64,000 nucleotides of DNA from Himantopus leucocephalus (taxonomy: Eukaryota > Chordata > Aves > Charadriiformes > Recurvirostridae): NCBI GenBank assembly GCA_003993805.1, contig RSEF01000017.1:8867616-8931615 (forward strand), in the 5' to 3' direction. A model generated the notes under the pieces. That model was not told the origin of the DNA and did no database searches. It was given only the letters and a program-made list of their open reading frames with translations. Each line of letters opens with the position of its first letter. The stretch's first letter is position 1. Below are positions 1 to 10,671 of this stretch, in pieces. Position numbers and translations under genes: made by a program.

Positions 1-1729
1 ATGAAGAGATCGGCTCCAAAGAGCATTCATCAACATTTCTCCAGTGCCATCAGGCAGTTAAAAATGAAACCGTTCCCAAGGACACGCTGGAGCTGGTGGA
101 GAAAAGGCGGAGAATGGCTGGTGCCTCACCCAGCGTGGCCCCATCCCTTGTCCTTTTCTACGATGTTTCTGCTAAACCCATCTTCTCCCAGCATGGGAAG
201 AGCAACGGCCCAGCCTCCTGTTGGGCTGGGCTGAAGCAAGAAAGCATCATTAAAGTGTGCTGAAAGCAGCGCGCTGCTTTGGGAGTTCACACTGTTTTAG
301 GAGCGTCGCTGAAATCCGTGGGGTCCTCCTGATCCGTATCGGTCGATTTCCCAGGAAAACCTTTATTACACAGATTACCCCCCAGGCTCCTTTGGCCCCA
401 GCCCTGCGGAGAAGCCCCACAACCCTTACCCGGAGGTACCACGATGAAAATCAAGTTTCATTGCCTCAGGCTGCAGAGGTGGGAAGGGACCCCCGAGGCT
501 GGCAGCCGGGGGACCCCGCTGCGGGCAGCGGTGCCGGGGGGCTGCTCTGGTGCTGGATGGTTTAGGGAATAACCACCAGCGCTCCCCAGAGAGTCAGTCT
601 GACCGCTGACACCTCTCAAGATGCTGAACGGCCTCGGCGGCGGGAGCCCTCCTGCCCTGCCTCTCTCCCCCGCCGCGCAGGCAGCCCGCAGGCACCCACG
701 GCACGCACACAAACACGCGTGTGTTATCGCCTCGGATTCTCCGCTCTTTGCTAAGCTAATGCCCGCCTGGCCCTGCCCCGGCCCCCGGCTCCGGAGGAGC
801 TCTGGGAAGGCTGGGTCGTAAACACGCGTACGTAAACAAACAGCCAGGCTGTGTTATTCATTATTACTCTTATTCTCTCTTTGATGAAGGCAGACAAAGT
901 CACCTCTCTTTTGTGCAACGTGTGTGTTGTTTTTGCTTTATTTTTGTTTGTTTCTTTCCTTATAAAACTCATGTGAATAGGCCAGATGCGGTTTCCATAG
1001 CAACCCTCTCTCTTCAAGCAGCAGATGCTGGAAAAGGGTTTTTCAGTTTAATCCTCCTGGAAATCTCCCCAGCAGAGGTTGCTGGTATAAGATGATGCTA
1101 AGAGATGCACGGCAGCAGTGGTTGGCATATTTTAAATCCCATGCGCTACTCTTTGCATGAAGAACCTGCCCTTTCACCCTTTGGAAATGGCACATATCAC
1201 AGTAAGAGCAGCAAATGTATCCTAATGCCTCATCTTACATTTAAACAGAGTCTTTCCCTGCACGGCTCCCAGAGCATTTCACGGTGATTAAGACGAGAGT
1301 GCGGCATCCTGCATCCCTGTGCTCGTTGAGTGGGGCAGACACCGGGTCAGCTGCCTCGATCACATCCACCGCAGCCCACCCCAAGCTGCCGCTGGCATTC
1401 AACATATGGCTTGGGGGATATACATGAGCTTCCTTTACCGAAAAAAAAAGGGAAAAAGTATCCGTAGTGCTTGGCAGGAATGGCTTCCCATTTTATACCC
1501 ATGGGTCAGTCACTTCTGACCGATGCGGATGTCTTGGAGAAGACATATTAAATGCTGTTTGCAACCCAAACTGACCAGCTCTGGATCCACACGGATGCAC
1601 ACATTTCCCTTTCCGTGAGGAAAGCGGGGCCGCGATGCAGGCACCCGCCCCTGCTCCCGTCACCCTCCGGCTCGCTCTCTGGGTTGTGTCGGTGCAGTTG
1701 CATCAATCAAGCTCCTTAAGAGGATGGAT
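1..1729. other. Unique non-coding DNA, no gene recognised
   Basis: Complex single-copy-looking sequence without a recognisable exon, repeat or RNA gene. Short open frames on both strands lack splice sites and protein-family resemblance. The only specific site picked out is an X-box-like palindrome near 990, listed separately. A run of A at about 1440-1448 is the only low-complexity stretch. Confidence 0.6.
990..1005. promoter_or_regulatory. RFX-type X-box palindrome
   Basis: The 16 bases read ggtttccatagcaacc. They match the two half-sites bound by RFX-family winged-helix factors (GTNRCC, a short spacer, RGYAAC). RFX sites typically mark ciliary-gene promoters and enhancers, but no promoter or first exon was recognised here. 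The match is seen directly; binding is inferred. A single motif of this length can occur by chance in 64 kb, although the near-perfect symmetry makes it better than a half-site. Confidence 0.4.
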
Positions 1730-2060
1730 GGAGAAGGCAGGATTTCAGCCTGGCTTGTTTGACAAAGATATATCCATTTGAAATAAAAAGCTTAGAAATG
1801 GAAGCTGGAATTTAACTAGTGCAGAACGAGCTGTTCAGCCTCTCTCTTAAAAAAAGAAAATCCTGTAGAACTTGACAGAAAGTAATAGCCATTGTATTTT
1901 GGTTTTTTTCATTTAACAGATTTCGTGTAGGCATAGCAGGAAAGTTTGCTCTGATGGATTTTAACTCAGTTTAATTAAAGTAGTTGAATCTGAGTCAATT
2001 CCCCACTCTCTAGTGCAGAAATGCACAGAAAAGCAAAGTGTCTATTCGAGACAAACTACT
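1730..2060. other. AT-rich complex block, possible conserved non-coding element
   Basis: High-complexity AT-rich sequence containing a TTTAATTAAA palindrome (1970-1979) and several TAAT or ATTA homeodomain cores, lying between more GC-rich flanks. In vertebrate gene deserts such blocks are often conserved enhancers. Conservation cannot be seen from one sequence, so this is an inference from texture only. Confidence 0.25.
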
Positions 2061-3359
2061 TTCGTAATGCATCTTCTAAAGGAAGATTTTGCTCGTGTCA
2101 TGCGGTCTCAGCCTCCCGAACCCCAGATCTAACTGACAGCGGCAGGTTCCTCCAGGAAAAACCTGTTAGGTTTCATGTTTTATAACATCAGGACTACGGA
2201 GTCATCCTGGGAGGGTCAGTCCGTTTTGTGTTATCCCAGAGCCAAACCACCTGGTGATCCCCAGGCTGTTGGGAGCCTTCTTAAAAATAACAAAAGAGGT
2301 AACTGCAATGAAGTGACCGTGACACCATGTGGTGTCCCAGGTTAATTCTGGGTGATGAAGCTGGTTTTATGGGTGGGATACGGTCCCCGGGCAGGACCAG
2401 CACCTCTGGCATCATTTATGGCAGGTGCAGCTTAAGCTGCCTTTGAAATCCATAGGGATGAAGGTCCCCCAGTCCCAGCAAACAACATGTACTGGTCAAG
2501 GGGAATATACCTCACACGCCGGTGGAGGAGGTGGCTGAGATTGGGCTTCCAAAACATCCCTCGCCTCGTCCATACTGCCTGCGAGCAGGCAAAGCCCAGG
2601 CAGCGCGGGCTCAGCGACTCCTGCAGAGCCCCACACTGCACGGGCCCTTTGCAGGCTGAGAAGTGGGAATGAGTTAAAAGCAGAAACCAGGAGCAAGTGG
2701 GATCAACAACTCGAATCTGAGCAATAAGTGTCTTGGTTTGAGGTAAAACAGAACCAATTTTGCAGAACCGATGTTTGTCAGAACATTTGCAATTCACGGC
2801 AAAGCTCTGTTCCAGTTCTCATCTGTTTGCTTTCCATCAAGAGCGAGCTTCGTCTGGTGATTAAACGGAGGAGGTGGGGATCAGGACTCCTGGGCTCTGC
2901 TCTTAACTCTGCCGCTAATTTCCCATGTTTCTTCGGAGAGGTCATGTACGATTAAATGCTCAGGGCTGGTGCAGGCTCAAAATTCCCGCTGACGTCAACG
3001 GGGACAACAGGTTTTCAGCGGGAGTGGAAAAATGCAGCCCTTAATGCTTCCTCTGCTTCAGCTTCCTGGGTGCAAAACTCTCCTGCCCAGTGTTGTGGAT
3101 GAATTTAGTTAGATTTATGGAAAGGAGCCTGCAGGGTTCCTCTGGTTTGCTGGGATGGTGAATAAAAGGGAGCGGAGCAATTCAGAGCCAGCCCGCTGGA
3201 AAAAGAGACATGCTCCCCCCACCCCACCGCTTCATTGCCAAAGTCTAAACCCCATCCACAGCCGCACAAACAGCCCCGCTGCGCTGTGCTGTTGCTGTCA
3301 CCGTGGCCTCTGGGCTCGCTGAACCTGTGGGAGTTTTGGGTACCTGCGATTTGGTGACC
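2061..3359. other. Unique non-coding DNA with an old repeat-like motif
   Basis: No exon or gene recognised. Around 2985-3005 the text ctgacgtcaacggggac resembles a tgaagtcaatggga motif that also appears near 26042 and, inverted, near 29197-29217. It may be the worn remains of an ancient dispersed element. The rest is unremarkable unique sequence. Confidence 0.35.
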
Positions 3360-3660
3360 TTGGGGCCGTGGAGGCGCGCGGGGCAGGCGAGAGCACGGGG
3401 GTGCGGGCACAGCCACGTACCGATAGCCGCGCTCGCCCTGTCTAACGTGCTGGCAGATGGCAGTTCGCCCACGATATGCTCCCTTTTGGCATGGCCATTA
3501 TGTCCCCAATTACCACCGCGACGAGCAGATAATTCCTTTTGCCAGCGAGCGATGGAGAGGAGAGCAGACGGAAGGGAAGGCGCGATGCCGGCCAGGCGCT
3601 CCTCCGCCACCGCCACGTCCTGTCCGTTTGCCCTTTCCATCGGAGAAGACGTAGCCCGTT
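3360..3660. other. CpG-rich patch
   Basis: CpG dinucleotides are dense here compared with the flanks (gcgcgcgggg, accgatagccgcgctcgcc, accgcgacgagc, ccgccaccgccacg). Overlapping open frames on both strands follow from the base composition. This could be a small CpG island or a GC-biased gene-conversion patch. No initiator, TATA element or first exon could be tied to it. Confidence 0.35.
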
Positions 3661-4184
3661 ATTTCAGACGCTCCTGCCCGGCCCCGCTTGTTTTGAAACC
3701 AGTAGGTAGAAGCAGTTCCTGACCCCGCAGCTGGAGCCCACGGGCTTTCTCTAAGTGATATCCTTGGCAGATAAATTACACCCACTTTAAGCTCTGCCCT
3801 GTGCCTGCCTTTGTGCTTTTCTTGACGCGGCTGCCTGGCAGAGGTGCGGCGAGAGCACGGCAAACAGTCCCGTCACTCTTATTGTCAATCATCCCTTGTC
3901 AAAGTGCTGAAGGTATAATAAATCCTCCTCCAGGAAAAGGCTGTATTTACATATCTGTTTTTCAGAAATGGCAATGGGCTGTTCGGAAAATACAGAATTT
4001 TAATCACCTGTTTTGGGCTCGTGCACAGCTTTTGGGGCATTGCCAGAGGTTGGGCACGGTGGCACCGTCTGTCCCTTTATTTGCAAGTGGTCATTAGGAG
4101 TGATTAATTATAATAATGCTATTTAGCCAATTTGCAGGTATCTTTCACACTTTCCAAAGCAGAAAAGTTGTTGCGTGTCCTTAC

Positions 4185-4280
4185 CTCTGTTCAATAAACA
4201 GGTAAATGGGGGGATGGGGATATGTACCGGCATCTCCCCCGTGGAAGATGTCCAGCCCTAGAGCTTCTCCTAATCTACAG
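4185..4280 (-). other. Exon-like segment (isolated), minus strand
   Basis: On the minus strand a good acceptor (ccctatttttcag) is followed by 96 bases and a strong donor (CAGAG|gtaagg). One frame is open throughout, with one base before 31 whole codons and two after, so both flanking introns would be phase 2. The central peptide contains GLDIFHGGDAGTYPHPP. I do not recognise it. No phase-compatible neighbour was found, and introns contain many such decoys, so a pseudo-exon is the likelier reading. Confidence 0.18.
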
Positions 4281-4760
4281 CTGAAAAATAGGGCACAGCC
4301 AAAATTCTCCTGTGGGCATATTTGTAATAGGTCCTATTTGCAACAGGGCTGATGTCACCATTTATAGGCAAGCTCTATTAATGATTCTTTTTCTTAAATA
4401 AAAACACAGGAACCTTTAGCCTGAAACACTCTTCTGCCCTGCCAGCCCCCACCCTGTACCTTTTTATACTGCAAAGGAAGCAGAAAAAGAGAGCAGCCAA
4501 GAGGTGGACAGGTGGGGAAAAGAAACACGTTAGGGATTAACGGCAAGTCCAGCTGCGGTGGAGACGGGAGCTTCTCCCAAGCCCCCACCCAGCCCAGCGC
4601 CTTCGCTGTGCTCCAGCCCCAGCGGCTGCTCAGCTTGCTGACCTTAATTCTGATTTTAGTTTGGGCAAAATTGACCTGGAGAGAGAGCGGAGGCTTTAAA
4701 AGCAGCCTGGCATGGAGTGGAGATGCAGGGAGCCTTTGTATGTCTTTCACTTAGGGAAAA
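4281..4760. other. Unique non-coding DNA
   Basis: Short open frames occur on both strands but none has convincing splice sites or family resemblance. An AT-rich half (to about 4410) passes into purine-rich, then GC-rich sequence. Nothing else was seen. Confidence 0.5.
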
Positions 4761-4766
4761 ATAATC

Positions 4767-4788
4767 GGGGGGGGAGGGTGGTGGGAGG
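4767..4788 (+). other. Potential G-quadruplex tract
   Basis: Guanine runs of 8, 3, 2, 3 and 2 separated by single A or T bases. The + strand could fold into a G-quadruplex if the long run supplies two tetrad columns. Visible as a run pattern only; no promoter or replication feature was recognised beside it. Confidence 0.4.
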
Positions 4789-4876
4789 ATATAAACCCTT
4801 TTGCTCTGTAAAGCCGTGGAGCTCAGCTGTTCCCTGGCACCGGCCCCAGTTATTAGGTGGAGTGTGAGGGTGTTTG

Positions 4877-4930
4877 GTGGGGTGGCGGTGGCGGTGGCGG
4901 TGGCAGTGGCAGTGGCAGTGGCAGTGGCAG
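4877..4930 (+). repeat. Hexamer microsatellite (GGTGGC)n then (AGTGGC)n
   Basis: About four GGTGGC-like units followed by about five AGTGGC units. The switch from one unit to the other within the array shows a single base change that spread by slippage. It creates an artificial Ala-Thr-rich open frame on the minus strand. Confidence 0.9.
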
Positions 4931-6477
4931 CACCCCCGCCCTCAGTATAAATCTGGACGAGCCTGTGGTTGAAGTGGGCTCCTGGTTCGGAGAGGAACGG
5001 AGGAGGCAACAGGAGGCACAGCAGCGATGAGGCAGGTCGTGGCAACTGGGGATGGAGGGGCTTTTAAAAGCATTTGGCAAAGCTTCATGGGGTGCACAGG
5101 GCTGTGGGGCAGCGGGTGCAGGTCTGGGGGGGTGTCTCGCCTGCACCCCAGGTGATTTCCCTCCCCCCACCCTGTCGGCAATGCAGTTTTATGCTCTGAG
5201 TTTTCAGGAGACCCACTGCTGCCCCATTGCAGCGGCTGTGCCCAGGGGACACCGGGTGCTCTGGGACTGATCCTGCCCGGTGCTGTCCCTGCCCTGTCCT
5301 GTGGGCATCAGCAGGAGACATTCCCTTGTTCTCATGGATGTGCCCTCTCAGAGCCCTTTTCTGCAGGAGGAGAAAGACCCGGTGACAGGAGCCGCAGGGG
5401 TCCAACTGTCCCAGCTGGTACCCACAGCAAAGCACCCACTGGCTGTGGGGGAGACCGGGACCCAGGAGGTGCTGAGCACCCCAGGGTGCCCCACCAGCTC
5501 CGCCGAGCGCCCCGTGCAGCCCGGGATGGAGATGTAGGGGAGAAGTGGAGGGGAGCAAAGCTCGATGCTCTTTTCCCATTGAAATAATACAACATTAATT
5601 TGTTGGAACAACGTGGGTGTCCCAGGGAACTCCCTGCTCCGCCTGACATTTGTGTTTGGATTCTCTGTGGGGCACTTTGACCCACAGCACGGAGAAATGA
5701 TTGAAGGACGCAACTGAAGAACAGCTCCCAGGGACCTTACGAAAGGAGGCAAATCTTCCAGCCTGAAGAACAATTGCAAAAACTACTTCTTTCCACATCA
5801 AACTGTACTCCATAATCCATAGTACTCTTAAAAAAACAAACAAACAAACAGGCAGTGTAGGAGCTGGCTGTAGCTGAAGGATGTAGTGAGCTCCTACTTA
5901 GCATTATTTATCATCAATGATCTCCAAGCTGGGCCGTGATGCATAATTCATTTTCTATTCTGAGGCTGCGTCTCGAACCGAGCCCGGTCTGGCACCTCCC
6001 CGCTGCAGCCGCGGTGCGTTCTGGCTCTCCGAAAAAAAGCAACTTGGGCACGTCGGTGCGCGGAGTCCTCGGCCTCTTCGTGTTCATGGGAATGTGACAG
6101 TCTGGCGAGGGCTGCTGCTAAGTTTATCCCTGTCTGTGTGCTGCCTCCGTGCCCGTCCTCCTCCCTCATCCCTCGGTGCCAGGAGCCGCATCGCTCAAGA
6201 TTTGGGGTTGCGTATCTCGCTCGCTCCCCCCAGGCGCGGAGCCAATTTCCACCAGCTCAGGAAACCGCAGAAAGCTTTTAAAAATGAAGGAGAGGAGCCG
6301 TGTCCTTATTCAAGGCTCTGTCCCCATGCCCCGACCGGCCCTGGGCATGGTGGGGGCGGTGGGGACGGAGATGCAGCCCCCTCCCTGGGACACGCGTGGC
6401 AGAGGGAGAGCGGGAGAAGCGAGGCAGCAAGAGGAGCCGGCTGCCTCTTATTCTGGGGCCCGCTTGCGAACATTTTC
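4931..6477. other. Unique non-coding DNA with CpG-rich patch and (AAAC)n
   Basis: No gene recognised. A short (AAAC)n tract lies at about 5829-5850. CpG-dense sequence occurs at about 5955-6075. A strong polypyrimidine acceptor-like site ends at about 6182 (ctcctccctcatccctcggtgccag), but no good donor follows. Overlapping open frames at 5.3-5.8 kb and 6.1-6.5 kb reflect GC-rich composition. Confidence 0.5.
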
Positions 6478-6680
6478 TAAAAGACCAATAAATAATTAAT
6501 AGCGGTTATAAGCATATTGCAGACACGAGGAGTTTTTGCTGCAGATGGTCATAAGGACGTTGTCAGCGAGTTATTGACTGGAGGGCTGCGCAATCCATCG
6601 GCATCGACTGGCCAGTTATTAAGATATACATTCATTAACTCTTCACAGGCACCGAGCAGAACATTAACGTAAAACGGAAG
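6478..6680. other. Possible conserved non-coding element
   Basis: A complex block with balanced composition and motif-rich text (ataaataattaatagcgg, cggcatcgactggccagttatt, cattcattaactc), set between GC-rich flanks. It has no repeats, stop-free frames or splice signals. The texture is that of an ultraconserved-type enhancer, but conservation cannot be tested here. Confidence 0.3.
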
Positions 6681-7052
6681 GACCACAACAACCCCAAAAG
6701 CTTTGCTTTTTGGAGGCAGGGTTGTGTCCTGAGCAGGAACAGAGGCAGGAAGGATGGAGGGGAGTTGGGCAAACTGCTTCCAAAATCCAGCTCGGAGCCG
6801 GGACTGGGGGCCGTTGAGTCCCTCCCCGTGATCAGGCGCCGCTGGAAAGCAGGTGAAGCCGGTGTATCTTTACCAAATCAATTCTCCTTCACTTAACTTT
6901 GTCTCCGCGGAGTAGACATTTTGTTCCATCGGTAGCGGTAAATATATCCTGTGCTGGGTAGGACCCAAATGTTTTCAGAGGTATTTCCAAAGCACAGAGG
7001 AAGGGTCTGCCCTACCACTATGCATACTGGTCATTACTGGTTTCTCTCCCAG

Positions 7053-7192
7053 CCTCACTAATTACCACTGGGCAGGGTTGCACGGTGCCTGGGGATGTTC
7101 ACTGCCAGCGAATGGAGCGAAAGGAGAGCTCAGGACCGTTCCTTCCCAGAGAGCAAGAAGACATTGATGATTTATTTCACTCCCTCTCTAAG
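7053..7192 (+). CDS. Putative coding exon A of a hypothetical + strand gene
   Basis: An acceptor after tttctctcccag and a donor AAG|gtaatt bracket 140 bases. An open frame leaves two bases before the first whole codon and ends exactly on a codon boundary (phase 0). A second acceptor at 7073-7075 (gggcag) would start the exon in phase 0 at 7076. An in-frame ATG reads MERKESSGPF, and the exon ends DIDDLFHSLSK. The next good exon-like segment, at 8491, also starts in phase 0. The product is not recognised. Acidic and serine residues near the end look protein-like, but 140 bases without a stop is only weak evidence. It could be a pseudo-exon or part of a non-coding RNA. Confidence 0.28.
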
Positions 7193-7927
7193 GTAATTAT
7201 GTACCTAGGCAGTCTTAAAATGTGTATTTCTTTTCTCTGGCAGACCAGAACAGCCTCTTTGGTTCCAGTCTAGCAAATAAATATGTATTTACACACTTTA
7301 TTAAGATGGGTATTACTTTCCCAGAAGACTGGCATAACTCTTCTGCTCTGGTATTTTATGTAAAACTGTATTTGCACATTAGTTTGAAATATATGTGACA
7401 GACTAGATGGACCACAGCAGCCTTGGCAGCCACTGAGCGCAACTCGAGGAGCTACGTGTGAAGATACAGGCGTGAATGTGGGTACAGCTGATGCACGCAG
7501 CTTCCTCGGGACGGGTACGTGGCACCCACAGCTACAGCTCTGCTGTAGGAGGAGGAGATGTCCTTACCACGCTTTCACCTTTCCTCAAAATGTAAAAAAA
7601 AATCAGCATTAAAATGTCAGGCCAGTTCCAAAGCTGAGGACTGCAGGTGAAACTCCAGGGAGAGGCCCCTGAATATGTTGCCAACATGTAAAATTTGGCA
7701 TTTGAGTCTCCTGGATCATCACTGCGATTGCCGAGGGGTGGGCAGGATTCCTGAACAGCAAAGCTGCTCGCAGCCCCCTCTCCTGCGAGGCAGCAGGACC
7801 ATCGTCCCCCGTCCCCCCCATCCCCCTCCACGGCCGGGCTGCAGCTCCCGGCCAGGCTGCTCAGACCCTCTCCGGCCCTGATGAAACAAGGGCTCCTGCT
7901 TTCCACCGAGGTTTTGCTCCTTGCAAC
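7193..7927. other. Putative intron 1 left part, non-coding
   Basis: AT-rich to mixed sequence between exon-like segment A and the CR1 fragment. The open frames here lack splice support. Nothing else recognised. Confidence 0.4.
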
Positions 7928-8362
7928 TCTGAAGATGCTGCGAGGGCTGGAGCAGCTCTCCTATGAGGACAGGCTGGGAGCGTTGGGGGTGTTCAGCCTG
8001 GAGAAGAGAAGGCTCCGGGGAGACCTCAGAGCCCCTTCCAGTGCCTAAAGGGGCTCCAGGAGAGCTGGGGAGGGACTTTTTACAGGGGCATGGGGTGATA
8101 GGATGAGGGGGAATGGCTTCAAACTGGAAGAGGGGAGATTTAGATGAGATATCAGGAAGAGATTTTTCCCTGTGAGGGCGGTGAGCCCCTGGCGCAGGTT
8201 GCCCCGAGAAGCTGTGGCTGCCCCATCCCTGGAGGTGTTCAAGGCCAGGTTGGACGGGGCTTGGAGCAACCTGGGCTGGGGGGAGGTGTCCCTGCCCAGG
8301 GCACGGGGGTGGCACTGATGGTCTTTAAGGTCCCTTCCAACTCTAACCGTTCTATGAAACAG
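7928..8362 (+). mobile_element. CR1 LINE 3' fragment (5'-truncated)
   Basis: The text follows the avian CR1 3' region closely: ctctcctatgaggacaggctggga, cagcctggagaagagaaggctccgggg, ccatccctggaggtgttcaaggcca, ggtgtccctgcccagggca, and an end resembling aaggtcccttccaactctaaccgttctatga. The reverse transcriptase region is absent, as is usual for 5'-truncated insertions. The tail is one worn terminal repeat unit. It lies in the first putative intron of the 7-11 kb gene model, in the sense orientation. Confidence 0.93.
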
Positions 8363-8490
8363 TGGGATGTGCTGCATTCAGCTCCCACCCCGCAACCGCT
8401 TTCCCCATGCATCGGATGGTCGTGGCTCATGGCAGAGCCAAAAGCAGATCCCACTGACCAGCGTTTCTAATCACTGTTGTTTTCCCGCAG

Positions 8491-8625
8491 ACTGTTTTTG
8501 GTGGCTCCAGCGAGGACGTGCTGAGAGACAGTCCCTGCCCCAAGCACTGCAACATCCCACCGGCTAAAGCAAGCGGGGAGTGGAAGAGAGGAGGGAGCTT
8601 TGCCAGTCCTCGAGCGCCCTGGGAG
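8491..8625 (+). CDS. Putative coding exon B of a hypothetical + strand gene
   Basis: This is the best exon-like segment in the window. A strong acceptor (cactgttgttttcccgcag) and a good donor (GGGAG|gtagga) bracket exactly 45 codons, open and in phase 0 at both ends. The peptide begins TVFGGSSEDVLRDSPCPKHC and ends ASPRAPWE. It contains two close cysteines (SPCPKHC) but no domain I recognise. Phase agrees with exon A upstream and with the two downstream segments. Not matched to a known family. A chance decoy cannot be excluded. Confidence 0.33.
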
Positions 8626-10237
8626 GTAGGAAAAGCACGTTTTCACGCTGTTTCACATGCACGGCATGACCTCCGTAATCAAGCATCTAGCAATAAAACT
8701 ATGGCTGGATTAACCTGACGAAGCAGCAGTCTATAGTATATTAATCCTCATACAATTTCGTAAAGCTGCTTAACTGAGGACCTCAATAAATTTAACACAT
8801 ATTAGTAGGTAACAGCAATTAATTTTAACCCCCCCAGCAGTTCAGGTGCGGGTGGGACGGGGGCTGCTGTGGTGTCCGTGCGAGCTGCTCCCCAGCCAGG
8901 GGAGCAGAGTGGTCCAGCCAGGCTGTGCCGCATCTCCGCTGCAGTGAGATGGCATCTAATCGAGCAGAAAAACAACGGATTTGAGCTGTCCCCAGGGAAA
9001 GTTTAATAAGGAACAATCATCAGCTAAGTAGACTTAAAAGAGAAGCAAAGTGCAGGCAGGAGAGGTGGCTCCTATGAGCGTGCAGCACGCCAGAACGGGT
9101 GTGAAATGCCTTTGGAGTACCGCTGGGTGGGGACAGGGGAAGACCAAGGTGAGACCTGGAAAGGGTTTGGGAGCCGGGATTGGATTCAGCTCCTGGTTAT
9201 TCACCCTGTTGCTCTGCCAGAGGAGCCAGAGGAGCCCTCAGTTGGGCTGTACGTGCAGCTGTTCAAGAAATGGTCTCTGCCTACATCAGCTCCTTACCAT
9301 GAGATGCCTTGAACCGGCTTTCAACAGTGTTTGGAGGTCACAAGTCCTACTGACATCCCTTTTCTTACCCCGAGCAACTGTCAGCCCTTGAATTGCAGCC
9401 CAGGTTTGGTAGAGTTGAGTCTGCACAACCCCTTCCTCACGGAGCAGTGTCCCTCCACCCCCTCATCCCAACACCACGCGGGCTCTGTTCAGCGGAACAT
9501 TTCCACGTGTGCCTGACGTTAGGCAGTGACTGCTCCTGCTGGCTTTAAGGGAACTATCTAATCTCCTTTAAATTAAGCATATGATTGGGTTTTGGCTGGA
9601 CTGGGGCCTTGGGCCTTAATCTCTTTATGCCCCACTTTCTCAATCTGCAAAATAGTAATTATCTACTTCATGGGGCTAAATTAATTTCCCATATTTCACT
9701 GATGCTCATTTTGGCAATACGCAGGTTGCCATTCTCCCAGAGACTGCAATTTGCATGCTGCTCAGCAAATTATGTATTATATATCCATACACGCACACGC
9801 ACACACACAAATTTAAGCCTCAGGGGAAAAAAACCCTAAATGCCACGATGGCCGAGACAGGCTGTAAGCAATAACAGTAAGGATAACAAAAATGCAATTC
9901 AGGGATTCAAAGGATTTAGCGAATGGAGAATAGGCTGAGTTGCATAAAAAGAAGGTAAGAAACTCAACTGAGTTAAGAAGTAATGAAAAGAATAATGAAT
10001 ATCAAGCAGGATGGAAGAGCTTAATTAAGAATTAACTTGTTTCAAGTAGAGCTTGGGAGAGCTGATGGTGGTCAGTGCAGGGGATGAGGAATGAAAGTGA
10101 GAAATTGTTTTTAACCCCTTAATGAATGTCAGGGGAAAAAGGAAGAGTAAATGAAGTTTGCAGGGAAAAAAAATCCGGCATGGCTATGGCTGTGTTTGCA
10201 GGACGTGGAGGAGTGTGGATTTGGGGAGAAGTTGGCA
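8626..10237. other. Putative intron 2, non-coding
   Basis: Unique sequence with a short (CA)n-like tract at 9789-9810. A good donor-like site (AAGAAG|gtaaga) lies near 9957, but no open frame leads to it. An open frame at about 9106-9312 has no splice support. A CTTAATTAAG palindrome lies at 10020-10029. Confidence 0.4.
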
Positions 10238-10269
10238 CATTACATGTTTTTTTGGGGAAACATGTAATG
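10238..10269. repeat. Perfect 12-bp inverted repeat, 8-base loop
   Basis: cattacatgttt (10238-10249) and its exact reverse complement aaacatgtaatg (10258-10269) flank ttttgggg. Both arms hold the ACATGT palindrome. It could form a short hairpin or be a dimeric protein site. No transposon terminal structure or terminator context surrounds it. Confidence 0.85.
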
Positions 10270-10650
10270 GAGAATCAAGTAGAAAATCGTTTCCTAAAAC
10301 TACCCTGGGGATGCCCTTTTTCATCTTGATAGAGTGACCCCGCCGGGTTTGGTCCCCGGGACTTGGAGCGCATAGCGCAGTAGGACCTGGAGGAGATTTT
10401 GCTTCTGCACCTGCCACTTGTACAGTCCTTGTTTGCGTTGCGCTGCAAACAAGTAAAGATTACATTAGGGATGATGCACTGGCGCAGAAATGTTGGACAG
10501 ATTAAATCTTGTTTCAGCGTGGCTCTCTATCACGTCTCAGCGCAGCTTTGTCGAACGATAAGGTTTGAAAGGCTGCGAGCTGGAGCAAGCTGGATCAGTA
10601 ATGTTCATTACGATAAAATCAAAGACAGGCTCCTGCTCTCTGTTTTCCAG

Positions 10651-10671
10651 AAGGATTCATTCCATAAAAAG
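10651..10671 (+). CDS. Putative 21-base microexon C of the hypothetical gene
   Basis: A very strong acceptor (ctcctgctctctgttttccag) is followed by 21 bases coding KDSFHKK and a donor AAAAG|gtaaat. Both ends are phase 0, so it could be included or skipped between exon B and exon D without disturbing the frame. Seven codons carry almost no statistical weight; the call rests on the acceptor and the matching phase. Confidence 0.2.

Noticed and set aside
4853..5170. Ala-Thr or Pro-rich proteins on the minus strand
   Set aside because: Created by the hexamer microsatellite at 4877-4930.
7719..8470. Open frames over 7.7-8.5 kb
   Set aside because: They mostly read CR1 3' sequence, which has no coding role in this region of the element.
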